A stretch of DNA of 64,000 nt, taken from assembly GCA_914767715.1 (NCBI GenBank), contig OU612069.1, positions 27,649,387 through 27,713,386 on the forward strand, given 5' to 3'. Shown here piece after piece: positions 12,701 through 24,534 of this stretch. The translations under genes and the position numbers were made by a program. This DNA is from Membranipora membranacea. Its lineage: Eukaryota > Bryozoa > Gymnolaemata > Cheilostomatida > Membraniporidae. The notes under the pieces are model-generated. The model was not told the origin of the DNA. It did no database searches and saw only the letters and a list, made by a program, of their open reading frames with translations. Every line of letters begins with the position of its first letter. Positions within the stretch are counted from its first letter, which is position 1.

Positions 12701-15446
12701 ACTAGTCGTCTTTAGTCACATCTAGGAATTATCCTTCAGAAATGAGTTATGATGATGGCGGTGCTTAGATCTGGCACATCGAAGAGATATCAGTGGAAGG
12801 TATTCATTGCATATTCGTAGTAGTATGGATGTGCTGATGGTACATTATGGCTATATTTGTTTTGATTATTATATGTGCTGGTAAACAAATCATTATTACC
12901 ATCTTCTGTGGGAAGGTCTTTTACATATATTAACCAACATTCTTTGGGTTAAATAAATATGGGGTTGATATCTACCCTGTATGTTTACATTATTTTGTTG
13001 ATGGATATTTATACTTAACTATATGACTCTCTGTCAAATTAATAACGTTCTGTTTTGCATTTAAGTTAAACAGTATTGAGTGCTATCGGCATGTCAGGGG
13101 GTTATTATGTCTGCTTTAAGTGATAATAGCCTATTAATAATAGAGTTGCCTCTCCTTTTGGAAGGGGAGGACAACACTCAAATAAGATGTGTCATAATCA
13201 AAGGTCTAAGTGTGTACAGGGAGTTTGGTGTGTAGAAATTAATATGTTATCGTTATCCTGGAAGATAAATCGATCTTCACATCGCCTCCCCCCAATAATT
13301 TGATCATATTGAAGAAAGGCTTGTCAGATCGAGCCTAAATCATGGCCTTTATCAATATTGACCCATCAAATCTCCAAGAGGATTGGGGTCATCATCAGTG
13401 TGACATATGAATACAACGATACAACAGGCAAATCAGGTGGAGTTTGTGACAACAAGCAATGCTATGACAATCCTATGCAGGTGTGGCGTACTTAACTGGT
13501 ACACAACCAACCTGGATTGGTTTGTGAGAGGCAATCAAACTGTATCATGATCTTCTTATTAATCTGCGAGATTGTTTTGCAGTTCTTGGGAAAATAAAAC
13601 TCTCTCATTAGTTCCATTTAAGCCCTATGAGTGAACTCAACCTCAGATAGGTCTGGGGGTCGGCACACTCCTTGTGACTCATGGCTAAACATACTACCAA
13701 ATTCTATTCAATTAACAAATTCTTTGATCTGACATTATTCAACCGAGTGTGGTTGCAGGGCAATCCACTCTCTTTATAATCAGATTTCAGGGTCGCATCA
13801 GAATTATCAGATCTTCTTTCACTTACTAATATAATAAACACAGCTTACTTGTACTTGAAGAACTGCTGATTTAAAGGTGACATCAGAATTAAGCCAAACA
13901 ATGCTTACCTGCGTTAAGAGTTCAAAAGAGTAGTATAGTCAATGCTTGCCAAGGCACAAGTACACAATAAGCAGCCCAGATAGTCAATGAAACATTTATT
14001 TGCGATTTGCGATACTTTAATATTATAATGAACACAGCTTATTTATACTTGAAGAACTGCTGATTGGATGATGCGGTGCTGTTATTGAATTAGGTTATTG
14101 ATCTTAGCATCAGCGATCGCATTACAATAGCAAGCTAACATTCATTGAAATTGAATACAAAGGTAATGCTTTGCATTGATAGCAACTCTATTCTTCAGGC
14201 TCTTTTATTCATGTATATTGATTTTCAGGGATGAAAAAATGAAATGTTTACATTTGTGGCCGTCCTGCATGGATTTGATTGTCAAGTAGAATTAGTCCAT
14301 ATATATGTAAGGTGTAAAGGCAACAGCTGTAAGTTCAGTTTATTGCCAAATAGCATAGCGAGCCAAAATAAACGAAAATGACAGGAGAAAAGTTATAGTA
14401 CCCAAAAACATTTTCCTTGGATTGCCGGGAGGCAGTTGGGTGGGCAGCAAGAGTGGGCTCAGAGTACATGAGCTGCTCGGATAAGGGCGGCAGCACAAGC
14501 TCAAGATGAATATCCTGACTTGTTCAGTGTCAGCAGCAGATAGTCCATTGATGGAAGTCTGCTGGATTTAATTGCTCTTAATGTCGCAATGAACTTCAGT
14601 AACAAACTCAGAGCAGGGGAGGTTCATACTCAGATCATGATTTTAATACTGAACAGCTCTTATTTTCTACTCATGGAAAAATAAGTAATAATAAGCCTAC
14701 AAACTTTGCCAGCACACCAACCAATCAGTTTCTCCAGCATACCAACTGCCTCAAACCCCAGATTTAATGTTACAGAAACATGTCGGAGAAAATTATTATA
14801 CACCTGTCTTTATAAAACAAACAGGATGAAAGAGGTTACAGACTCGGTCTTAGCCTCGAGGTATTTACCCTGACATATTTTAACCTGTCCGAAATAAAAA
14901 AACACATCACCAGCTGAAAAATTCACGTGTAAGACCTCTAACTAAGACAGCTTAATAATCACACATATCTAATCACAAGTCAACTCTGTTGGACAGCTTT
15001 ATGATATCTGTTGCACACCCCACGAGCAGTGAAAAGATCCCCCTCTGCCTCTTTGATAAAAAGAGTAGCCAGACTCCTGGCCGACAAGGGTATAGGGCGC
15101 CGCGAGAGTACCATGGGTCCAAATACCTCGTACTTTAGACAGGACAACCATCTCCGCAATGAAGACTAAGACTTAGTTTCCAAGTGTTGGAATCAGCAAA
15201 CTTTCTCTTTCAAATTCATCAAACATATAAAAACAAACAAAACTCAACAAAAAATCATTAGCCCCAACCATAAAAAATGCCTCGTTGATGACAAGCAAGT
15301 GGGTTGTCAGTTATTGTAGAGCGCAGATACCGCACCAATGGTAGACACATAGCTGACTAGTTTTCTCTTGTATTCTCAGTTTGTGCTTAGGTCAACAGGC
15401 TACACCTCCAACTTCAACTCCGATGTGAGGCAAAGAACTGAAATAT
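9782..15446. other. gene-poor region
   Basis: I found no exon pair with matching phases and no recognised domain. It holds a half copy of the CTGTCTTGACAAGC palindrome family near 10692-10710, a small hairpin near 13143-13178, and a duplicated segment of about 45 bp (see 13832-14066). The caspase-like gene's promoter should lie just above 9781, but no element can be named. Confidence 0.5.
13832..14066. repeat. pair of direct repeats about 45 bp long
   Basis: Both copies carry AACACAGCTTA and ACTTGAAGAACTGCTGATT after an ATAATA run. They are about 190 bp apart and several bases diverged. Confidence 0.7.
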
Positions 15447-15476
15447 ATATATATTTAGATATATATATATATATAG
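15447..15476. repeat. (AT)n microsatellite
   Basis: Two AT runs separated by TTAG. Similar AT runs occur near 3166, 23688 and 42139. Confidence 0.85.
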
Positions 15477-15653
15477 GGTGGGATTAGAACAATTAAAGAA
15501 CAAAAAAATGATTACGATGCCAATAAAAGTATTGAGAAAAACCCACTTACTGACTGAGCTATCTCAGTGATGGCACAATAACTACTTCCTGGTAACTGTC
15601 AGCATTCTTATATTCAGATATCGGCGGCGCACAGCTTTAGGGACCACATGTAG

Positions 15654-15948
15654 TAGGGCTGCAAACACTTTTTCCAATTGTACTTCTACTCTTTGCCTTT
15701 TTTCAACAAACCACGGTTATCTACTTTTTTTAAGGTTCAACTGATGATATGCGCAATTTTATCTTTTATCACTTTGTTTTTGTCCATTGGTATACCCCAG
15801 GGCCCTTAATAATAGGGTCTCAACGCAAAAATTTCCACAAGAGTACGCTCTGGCGTTCCTCTCGCGCCCTCCCTGAGTGCAATGGACCTTCCATCTATTC
15901 TATACCCTCAACCAAATCTACTCTTTGCCGCAAAAGTTGGCAGCCCTG
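15654..15948. mobile_element. 295-bp TIR element, hAT-like ends
   Basis: The left end reads TAGGGCTGCAAACACTTTTT. The right end, reverse-complemented, reads CAGGGCTGCCAACTTTTGCG. The flanks are ACATGTAG (15646-15653) and ACCTGTAG (15949-15956), an 8-bp target duplication with one mismatch. CAGGG-type ends and 8-bp duplications are typical of hAT elements. No transposase is encoded, so it is non-autonomous. Confidence 0.65.
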
Positions 15949-16002
15949 ACCTGTAGTACAAACCAACAACTAACCCCTTGTATAGAAGTTACAGCGTGAT
16001 AT

Positions 16003-16137
16003 ATATAATAATATACCTATAGACTGGTTGACACAATATTATAATATACATACAGACTGGTTGACACAATATTATAATATACCTATATACTGGTTGACAC
16101 AATATTATAATATACCTATATACTGGTTGACAGCTTT
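16003..16137. repeat. tandem repeat, unit about 33 bp, about 4 copies
   Basis: The unit contains ACTGGTTGACACAATATTAT followed by AATATACCTATAT. Copies follow head to tail without unique spacers, so it is a minisatellite. Confidence 0.9.
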
Positions 16138-16251
16138 CATACACAGATTCTCGTAATGAACTTGACTAGGTGATACTCCGTCTTGTCCTGATTTCTAAAA
16201 CAGAATAAACAATGTGTAATGTATCGTAGGCCGGGGTGGCAAAGGTCTGTA

Positions 16252-16264
16252 GGGGGGGGGGGGG
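16252..16264. repeat. G homopolymer (13 bases)
   Basis: A 13-base G run. A 14-base C run occurs at 56020-56033. Such runs are slippage-prone in cells and in sequencing. Confidence 0.9.
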
Positions 16265-16379
16265 CTGAAACTATGTAAGCATATGTGCTGGTATCAATAC
16301 ATATGTATGATAAGCTATAGTCACATTCCTATATTGCCTAGGATACCGGAGCTCAAGGAGAGCAAGAGAGCACTTTAAT

Positions 16380-16985
16380 AAAGCTAAAGTTTGTAATGTA
16401 TCGTAATGTATTGTAACATTATTGTAACATATTGTAACTTACTGTAATGAAACATCCCGATATTTATACCATGATGGACAATCAGACACGAACACTGGCC
16501 TTACGCTATATTCACGATGAGGATCATTTCATCAATGATTTGTTGAGTAAATGTCCATCTGGCAGATACCGTACAGTAAAACATAGAAGCTCACTGGGGA
16601 GAGACTGTTTTCTGCGTCATATCACTCTTATTTTAAACGAAATACTTTTTTAGACAAAGATTTGATTTTTTATTCCATGTGTTTTCGCTTTTTCTTGCTG
16701 ATTCAATGTGCCAGCAATTACACTGTAGTTCGCGACTCATTTTTTCTTTTAATAATGCTGTCAGTGATAGTAATAAAATCCATCCATCCATCCATCCATC
16801 CATCCATCGTAACATACTGTTATGTATTGTACTGTATTATAATGTATTATTACATATTTTAAAGTATCGTTATGTACTGTAGCGTACTGTAATGTACTGT
16901 AAAATACTGCAACGTGTTGTAACTTACTGTTATGTACTGCAATTTACTGTAACATATTGTAACACACTGTAACATATTGTAAGCT
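16380..16985. repeat. degenerate TGTAACATAT-type decamer repeat, interrupted
   Basis: Head-to-tail variants of TGTAAYRTAY occupy 16386-16446 and 16805-16985. Between them lie a LINE 3' coding remnant (16447-16653) and a CCAT tract (16781-16808). The same decamer type on both sides suggests either that the LINE tail seeded the repeat or that the LINE inserted into it. Confidence 0.75.
16447..16653 (+). pseudogene. non-LTR retrotransposon RT C-terminal remnant
   Basis: The 68-residue open frame contains RTLALRYIHDEDHFINDLLS, CPSGRYRTVKHR and LRHITLILNE. These match the end of many LINE proteins ('D..H.L...F...PSGrRyr.p..kt.R...S..P.aI..LN'). No upstream RT core is present, so this is a 5'-truncated copy. 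A second tail of this type is at 44655-45092. Confidence 0.6.
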
Positions 16986-17625
16986 TATTTGCTGATGATA
17001 CACTAGTATTAGCAGTGGTACTTTTGTAAGGGATAATGAAGTGGAGCTCTTACTTATTTATATTTTTTAATTCATCAATAAATCCTCCCAGCCGGCAAGG
17101 TTTAGCCAGCAACCTTCTGTAGAGGTTGCCAATGGGCAGCTTTATTGTTAGCCAATATCCTCTGATATCACATGTCTTTGATAGGTATGCCAGAGGGAGC
17201 CAGATACCCCCATTTCCCAGTAACAGATATAATTGGTTGTAGATGCTTCTGCTTTTATACTCTATTTTCTTGCCATTGGTGGTTGCAGAAATAACTTTTC
17301 TGGACTGACAACACATAGCCAACACTCAAATATTAATGTATTTACCATCTATTAGTATGGCTCCAGCATGAGAACAGTTTACTCCCCATTGTTTTCGACA
17401 GGGCTCTCAACCACTCAGGTTTAGCCCGAGTTACTCAGATTTTTGGGTTCTACTCAGGCTACTCAGGGGATTTTAGAATGTAAGCTAGAAACTCAGATTT
17501 TGCTCGTTGGCAGAGATGAATAATATATTAACAATGCTAAATGTTGCCTTACAATAATTTATGCCATTTTATTAATGGATGATCAGGTATTAGATTCTAG
17601 TTGTGATAAGCTATGTAAATAATTC

Positions 17626-17992
17626 TGCACTGCCTATACTAATAATGCCTCTCACTGCAATCGCTGTAATAATACTCTCACTGCACTGCCTATTCAAGTC
17701 ATTTCTAAATCAATGATCAAACAATGATCCCAGAGATCCCAAGAGATTATTATGGCTAAATAGAAATTGGAAGTTTAGACATGTTAAAAAAGTGACTTTG
17801 CAGGTGAACCGGATAAATCCAGGCAATGATTTCAATAGCATCACATTACATTAATTATGCCTTTCTACCCTGGCGCCTCGATTCGATTAAGGTGTAGCTA
17901 GACAGGCCCACGAAATCGCACTGCCTATACCAATAATGCCTCTCACTGCACTCAGTGTAATAATACTCTCACTACACTGCCTATTCAAGTCG
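17626..17992. repeat. pair of 77-bp direct repeats
   Basis: Copies at 17626-17702 and 17916-17992 share AATGCCTCTCACTGCA, TGTAATAATACTCTCACT and ACTGCCTATTCAAGTC with few differences, 290 bp apart. The interval between them is not repeated elsewhere in the window. Confidence 0.85.
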
Positions 17993-18365
17993 AATTTGTA
18001 AAATATAGTATTCATAAGGCTCTGAGTTCGGTGCTTTTTGATCAGGGTGTTATGAGTTCTAGTAGAGTGCCTGTTTGTGTCTTGCCTGGATGGAATCAGG
18101 TGGGATAACCGGTGTGTGAACCTGAGATAAGCCAAAGAACATGAGAAACATAATACTTTCCATGTTGCATTGGTTGCATATTCCTCAACAGTAACAAACA
18201 AGCCCTTCTTCAAACTTTTTTAAAACATCTTATTTGGAGTTATCCCCTCGACGCCTTAGTGTTATATAATTTTGAGTTGTCTTGCCATGTCACACACTTT
18301 CTTTGCTGAAGGAGGCAGTAAAGCTCATCTTACACAACCAAAACAAAAAACAATTTGTGACAGGC

Positions 18366-18512
18366 ATGGCTGCAAGCAGCAGAAACACCAAGAGACTGCT
18401 GAGTTTACTGAAGCAATGGCCAGTAGACCAGGGCAGAAAAAGCAGAGATTTTGGAGAGCTGCTACATAGCAGAGTGGGGATCGCTCTCAGAACTGCAACT
18501 GTTGATACACAG
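18366..18512 (+). CDS. UQCC2: first coding exon of UQCC2 (MNF1), complex III assembly factor
   Basis: The exon opens with ATG and encodes 49 residues up to a donor (CACAG|GTATAT), phase 0. MAASSRNTKRLLSLLKQWPV followed by DQGRKSRDFGELLHSRVG matches the N-terminus of animal UQCC2, which has a conserved 'WPVDxxxxxRDxGxxLRxRV' block. UQCC2 is a small mitochondrial protein needed for cytochrome b handling and complex III assembly. The following exon should carry a 'CDxxYxSLxRL' block; I could not find it within the next few kilobases. Either the gene has a long intron that reaches into or past the OTU/MULE gene, or this is an orphan exon. Confidence 0.65.
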
Positions 18513-19247
18513 GTATATCACTGCAGAACTCCTCCAACAAATTTGACTAGCCTGAAAACCAATCAATTCATTCAATTCATTCTAACCTCCTATTCAGTTC
18601 TGTACATGTCTATTAATTTGCTAGACATCAGTCAGATGTCCACCCCAGGGGTTAAATGTGTTACTTGTACAGATGAGTTGTCATAAGTCCCAAAGTTTCC
18701 TATCCAATAACAGTAAGTCCCAAAGTTGTAACTGAAAGTTTCCAATTCAATAACATTCACTAATACTTCAACTTGGTCAGAAAGCTCAGGCTGTGCAAGT
18801 TATCACAGCTTGACCGCTGCAAGCCAGGTTTGTATTGTTTGATGCACATCTGCCTGTGACATCAATTATCAGTCGATCAGATGCACCACACAGACATCAC
18901 AATTCCTGCACAGAGTGTATGGAAACCCGTAGTTTTACCGGCATTCACAAACTTGTCTTGTGCACTCTAACACAAATTTCAACGTTTCATGCATACATTT
19001 TACAGGTAATTAAATGTTTTGCTAAACCTGTAAAAACCCCTAAACTTTGTCCCAATGTTGTGCCAATGCAAATCTGGCAAATATTAATATGATAGAGCTG
19101 GATTAATTAAAATGTTTCATTCTGCAAACTTGAAAAGAAAAACCTACACAAACAATATCGTGATTGGTATTTAATATAACTATTGTGATAATATTGACTA
19201 GTGAAATACTGTATTGTTGGTTTACTGTATTTGTATTTTTTTCACAG
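18513..19247. other. intron or intergenic sequence, no supported exon
   Basis: No second UQCC2 exon is visible. CCCAAAGTT occurs twice (near 18690 and 18720) in a short direct repeat. Confidence 0.4.
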
Positions 19248-21742
19248 GATAGCTAATGCTGGGTTTAGTATACAACAGGCCACCAATGAAATGGAGCTGC
19301 TTGGTGTGCATGGTGCGACATTGCCACAAATACAAAAACCATCCGCAGAAGGTAACTCTACCACATTGTACAACATTTAAGGTTGCAATGCGACAGTCAT
19401 GGTTTCATATCTATAGTCTCTTCACAGGGTTATCCTGTTATAGTCAAAGTGCAGATAACTATTGGAGACTATCATGCATGCCACAAACCATCTAGATAAT
19501 CGTTGTGGTGTATAGAGTGCAAATCAATACATTATTCCTATTCTGTCCATTTGCCTTGATAAAACAACTTATGAGCATTTGGTTTTACAGTGCCAGCTTG
19601 GACAATTTACACTCAGCATTTGAATGCAGTTAATTTTCTATATTATTCAAAAAAATAACATATTGCTGCTAAAACCTGAGGAAACTAATGAATTTTCGAA
19701 CACATTTAAGTGAAGCATAGCAGATTGGTTTTCTTTATTTTTTGCATTGTGTTGCCACAAATAATGGGATTAATTATACACGTCCATGGGTAAATGTCTG
19801 AGTTTTTCTATACACTCAATAACCTGCCAACACACCTTCTAAAAATACATTTTCTGTCCCAGGTAAGGCATGTAAAGAAAGTGAGTATGTTCTGAGATAC
19901 TACACACCCCAGGTCGCAAGGAGAGACAAGCCACTAAATACTCAGGGAGATGGTAATTGCATGTTCCGGGCAGTGTCCCTAGCCAAGTATATAACCCAGA
20001 ATGTTCATCTACAACTCCGTCTGAGATCACTCTGCGAAGCTATTCTGCATCCTGAGAATTACAACAAAGAGATGTTCGTCATTAAAGTTCAGCTTATTTA
20101 TAGCTTTTCCTCTTCATCATTGCCTCCGTGTAAACTTAAATAAGTACCTATATGGTGCAAAGGTTTGAAAAATGAGTAACTTTTACTTAGGAACAGTCTA
20201 ACAAAGATATCAAGAAGCAAAGTAATTTATGAGCACGGATTATCTATTTTGACACATTTTGACACATAAAATATTAGAGAAAGATTGTTATTTGGTCACT
20301 GTATAAGGTATAACCAGGGAGGGTGGGAGTGTGATTTTATGTAGTTATCCTCTCATTGTCAAAGTGCAGATAACTGCAAAGCTGTCTCTGTTTTTACATA
20401 CATTATATTTGATTTCGCACTGGAAAAATCACTTGTATGACAATGAATAAGGAAGAATTCCAAATGGAACCTCCGCCACATAGCATGAGTTCATTGTTAT
20501 GCCTTCATTACAGAACATCTTTTCTAAGCCTGCCACGCCTGCCTGCCACAAATTAGTGTCAATCTTTTGCAATATGTTACAATGACAATCGCCAAAATAG
20601 TCATCTGTCATCTTGATCATATTTTGTTTGATGACAAACAAACTTGGAAGTAAACTTGACTTATGTATTGAATTCTGTTTGAGAGACAGAGGTCCTCCTT
20701 TTAATTGTTATATTATGCTGATGTCTCAAGAGTTGCAATGAGATTGCCTAATAAATTATTCCATTGTTTTTGCCGTAATGTATCTCTATATTCTGTTAAC
20801 AGTGAAGCTGGGCAGATAGAGCTGATTGATTTGAAAGACCTTGCCAAACCAGAGGCATGGCAGGGAATCGTGACTCTATATGTACTGAGTTCTGTGCTTG
20901 CTGCACAAATTGCTACGTACCACCCAACAACAAATGTTGCAACATCCGCCTATTCACGCACGGTTCGGGGACGGGTACAGAACCACCACAAAATCTACAT
21001 CATGTTTACAGACTTGTGGTTCCAAGAAAGACGAAGCCGTGACTTCCAGACAAAACATTTTGTACCACTCATAGAAAAGGTAAGGTATGGGGAAAAGAGT
21101 TGGAACTGAGATTAGAATCTAGGCTGTATATGTACAATGGTTGGATGATCAGTGCGGGTCAATGTTAAAGTACTGAGAATTTTCTTTGATTGGACAACTC
21201 CTTAATTATTGAGCTACATGTTGCTTTTCAGAGATATAACTTTAGGGAACTATTGTGTTATAGAATTCATTGTCATTCTGCATTTAAATTCAGAGGCTGC
21301 TCACTTCTTTTCCATGTACAGGTTCTGAATGGTTTATTTTGCATACATAAATTTCTCCACAATGAATTGATGAGGATAATAGTACTGTGAATGATAAGGA
21401 AGATATGGGTGAAATTTTAAATGATCTCAACTCTGTTGTACATGCCATTACTGTCTTGCTACTTTTTGGTTTACATATGGCTTGGCAGTGAAAAGGCTTA
21501 TTTGATAATTGATGAAACAACCCTGTCATTTGAAAGGTGGTAAACAAAACAACATTTAAGAAAAGGCGTCAGGATAAACCATTATATAAAAACTCACCAT
21601 GGTAGTAGAAAGTAATCAGTTCCAAGGTAACTGTGTAGCGTCTCTTAGAAACAGTCTATGCAAGTTCATTCTGTTCTTTTTATAGAATAGTGATGGTGGT
21701 TTTGTCGACCTGAGCAGTACTGATCAACATTCTAACCAACAG
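19248..21742 (+). CDS. OTU-type cysteine-protease-like exons, 5' part of a probable OTU-FLYWCH-MULE gene
   Basis: Recognised exons are 19248-19351, 19863 to about 20085, 20803-21079 and 21686-21742. The first exits in phase 1 and joins cleanly to GKACKESEYVLRYYTP. The second carries NTQGDGNCMFRAVSLAKY, the OTU catalytic Asp and Cys block (GDGNCxFRAxS). The third carries LIDLKDLAKPEAWQGIVTLY, YIMFTDLW and KHFVPLIEK, matching the distal OTU segment in which the catalytic His lies in 'xHFVPL'. So Asp, Cys and His are all present. OTU enzymes remove ubiquitin, but in multicopy invertebrate families the role is unknown. A junction is missing between about 20085 and 20803. The start codon is not located: the first exon enters in phase 2. 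Confidence 0.7.
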
Positions 21743-22126
21743 GTAAAATTCTAATAAACCTTGATATTTACGGTATAGTTTTGATGGTCATGTTCTATTT
21801 ACCTTGAATTGTAACGTACACTCTTTGGAGATAAATTTTCGTTCCCTTTAAACCCAAATATAAGAATTGACGGCAGTGTCTCCAATGCGTTCTCACTACC
21901 ATCATTGTTTAGGAGCACAGGACAAAAGATGACATCATTCTTTCAATGGAGTCAAATCAAATTCAACGAAATTGCAACAGATAATCCTAGTAAAAGGATG
22001 CCATTATCACCGTCCCTGACAGAATTTGAGCAACAGAGCCAATACAGATATAGCCAATACAGATATGCAATACCAGTCTTAAGTTTTCATGATCAGATAA
22101 TAAGGAAGTAATATAATATATTGCAG

Positions 22127-22186
22127 CAGAAGAGAGACAATGACTTGTACTTAAAGCAAGATGACGAAAAACCCGGAAAGCTAAAG
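22127..22186 (+). CDS. short linker exon
   Basis: A 60-base exon between ATTGCAG and GTAATT, phase 0-0, encodes a basic, hydrophilic peptide beginning QKRDNDLYLKQDDEK. Splice sites are good. It probably links the OTU and FLYWCH parts. A preceding exon near 21910-22030 (GQKMTSFFQWSQIKF) is likely but its borders are unclear. Confidence 0.45.
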
Positions 22187-22447
22187 GTAATTAAAGCCAA
22201 GTCAAGATTATGTCCTGAATATATAAAACAAATTAAAGCAGAAGAACTCCTGTCCGTTATTCATTATAAAAAATGTATTTTCAGTGATTTTGGTACATAT
22301 CACTTCAAAGGATGATGTTGGGTTGATAATAGCGTTCAATGACAGTCAATCAAACTAAACTTTCCTCCCGCAAAACATTTATTCACTTGTGTGTGATATG
22401 TTTCAGAAAGAATGGCTTATTGAATGGACAGAATATTTAAATGCAAG

Positions 22448-23453
22448 CATACTTGCCAAGTAATCTAAATACAAAATAGGGAGATTCCATTTTACGGAGA
22501 TAGTGCACCACAACGTGGTGCTTGGAGGGTGCGAAGCACCCGAGTCACCCACCTGGGGGTTTGGGGGGCGGTGTGAGCCCCCGAGCGGGGTATGGGGCGG
22601 AGCCCCGTCTGCAGAAGCTCTGAGAGCGTTTCCAGCCACTAGGAAGGGCTGAAAAGGTATATTTGACCCCAAATAATTTCATGTTTGTACTAGTACTAAA
22701 ATATCAAACTGAGGTGAAATACACTTTAAACAATTACAATCAATCCATGGGCCCCTGGGATTCTTACATACATTCCTTTACATTGTCAATGTCCAGTATC
22801 AAACACCCCATTGGCAAAGTAGAGGCATGTAAGTCCTAGGGGCCCTTGCCTGTCAAGACAGGCTACAAATGCCCATGCATCATCAAGATCTGAAAATGTG
22901 CTCAGTCACAGATAGTGAGAATCCAGATAAGGCACTATATTCCTGTTTGACTAACATTAAATATGTTTCAAAGTGTTTGGTCCGAGCTTTGTTAAATTGT
23001 AGTGGACCTACCTTTGGAATTGTTAGGTTTCTATTTTCCTTCACTTAAATTTAACTAGACTAGACAGTAAAAAATTATTACTAAAAAATGTGTGATCTGA
23101 AAGGAAATGAAAACTAAATGTATGCACTTGACTAGCGACTTTATATTTTGACCAATGACAGTCAGTGTTGTGAGTTATGAGAGGATGCTATTGGTCATTT
23201 ACAATAATAGGCCGAATCCTAACATAACAGGTAAATTTGTTAGGATTGTTTAATTTGATAATTCCATTCAATTTTGTGTGCAGAGACCTTAACAGTAACT
23301 AGTCAACAACAACATGTGCTTGGATAACTATCAAAAATTGCAATTGGGCTGTTTTCTCTAAAATCTGGAGGAAATAGTGAGATTTACAAAAAGTGGGAGG
23401 TGGGTGTAAAAATCTGGAGGGTCACGTCTAAATCGGGAGACTTGGCAAGTATG
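22448..23453. mobile_element. 1006-bp TIR element with perfect 8-bp target duplication
   Basis: AATGCAAG stands at 22440-22447 and again at 23454-23461. Between them the left end is CATACTTGCCAAGT and the right end is ACTTGGCAAGTATG, a perfect 14-bp inverted repeat. There is no transposase. The interior holds a GC-rich patch (22505-22620) built of small hairpins (GCACCACAACGTGGTGC, GGGTGCGAAGCACCC and others). An 8-bp duplication fits hAT or P superfamilies; the ends alone do not decide. It sits in an intron of the OTU-FLYWCH-MULE gene. Confidence 0.85.
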
Positions 23454-24006
23454 AATGCAAGCCAATATGAAATCTATTTTCAAACACAAGAGCCTCCTTA
23501 CATTAACGGTCATGCGGAATTTCTTGTAGATTAACAGTAAAAGGCCAGTTAGTCTGCCGCTCAGAGATTTAGAACAGCCAAACGAGCCGTTGGGTGAAAA
23601 GAGCTTTTCCCAGCATGCTGATATAGAAGAATTGTAAGAATTTCGATGTTTAGTTAAATTTGTGGATGAAAATTCAGTAGTGCAAATATATGTATATATA
23701 TATATATGTGTGTATGTTTATAAATATATACATCTATTTAAATTGACAGACAAAGTCATCCATGTTTTCCATAATAAGCCAAAGAAATTAGGGCAAAGGT
23801 AATTCTTTCAAAATAATATCATCAACAATATTCACTGATGACTAAAGTACTGTAAATTTTAACAAGAGCTTTCAAAAATCATCCTAATGGTATCTGCTGA
23901 TTTACCAATCATCTACACAATAACCCATTTTTCAAACTGCAATTTGACAACTAGGAACAAGTAGAAAATTGTGGAAATCATAATTTATTTTGTCTCTTGA
24001 TTTCAG

Positions 24007-24534
24007 GTCAGAGCATGAATACAATGAATTCCTCGCAGAGGCCATGGAACAGGAATCTGTTGCAAAGTTCAATATACTCAGAGGTGCAACAAAACGAGGC
24101 AAGGATCTCTGCGTTGAGGACATCGGCTATTCCTACAATTTAGAGAAAATCAACAGTGTAGTAAGTTTTTAATTATGATAATGGCAGATTCAATTTTTGG
24201 TGCTTTGTATTGTCAGCAATAGCGGATACAAATGTGACACATTTTTCGAATAAAACATGTACGTAAAATGCCAGACATATGTGTTGGCTAAATACACATT
24301 GATTTTTCACCCTTCAACCTACTATTACATTCAGTGGCAGGTACAATCGGTCAAATAAGTATTGTAATAAGAAATTGTAAATTAACAGGGTTTTACTACA
24401 CGGAAGTGCTCGCGCTATCCCCGATGCCCTGTCATGATTCGACAGGGCCCTGATGGCGAGTTTATGGCGAGGTGGCATGCCATAACCACAAGAGCAATCC
24501 CCGGGAGTTTGAGGATCGCACGTTCAGGAGAGAG
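24007..24534 (+). CDS. FLYWCH-type zinc-finger exons
   Basis: Exon 24007-24160 encodes ILRGATKRGKDLCVEDIGYS and exits in phase 0. Exon 24389 onward starts GFTTRKCSRYPRCPVMIRQG and continues with EFMARWHAITTRA. Together they give the FLYWCH pattern: 'skGkxLlvxdGYxY', then a Cys, a second Cys just before a basic strand, and a His-containing end. The expected W-R-C reads T-R-K-C here. FLYWCH fingers bind DNA and commonly precede MULE transposase domains. The second exon may end at 24534 with a GC donor (AGAG|GCAAGT); a normal GT donor is not obvious. The entry phase of the first exon does not match the 22127-22186 exon, so an exon is missing between them. Confidence 0.6.

Noticed and set aside
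16003-16137. Possible CRISPR array (33-bp repeats)
   Set aside because: Repeats are contiguous with no unique spacers and the genome is eukaryotic.
18366-19351. Fusion of the UQCC2 exon to the first OTU-gene exon
   Set aside because: Exit phase 0 and entry phase 2 do not match and the joined frame stops at once.
22505-22620. GC-rich patch as a structured RNA gene or CpG island promoter
   Set aside because: It lies inside a TIR element with a target duplication and is better explained as part of the element.
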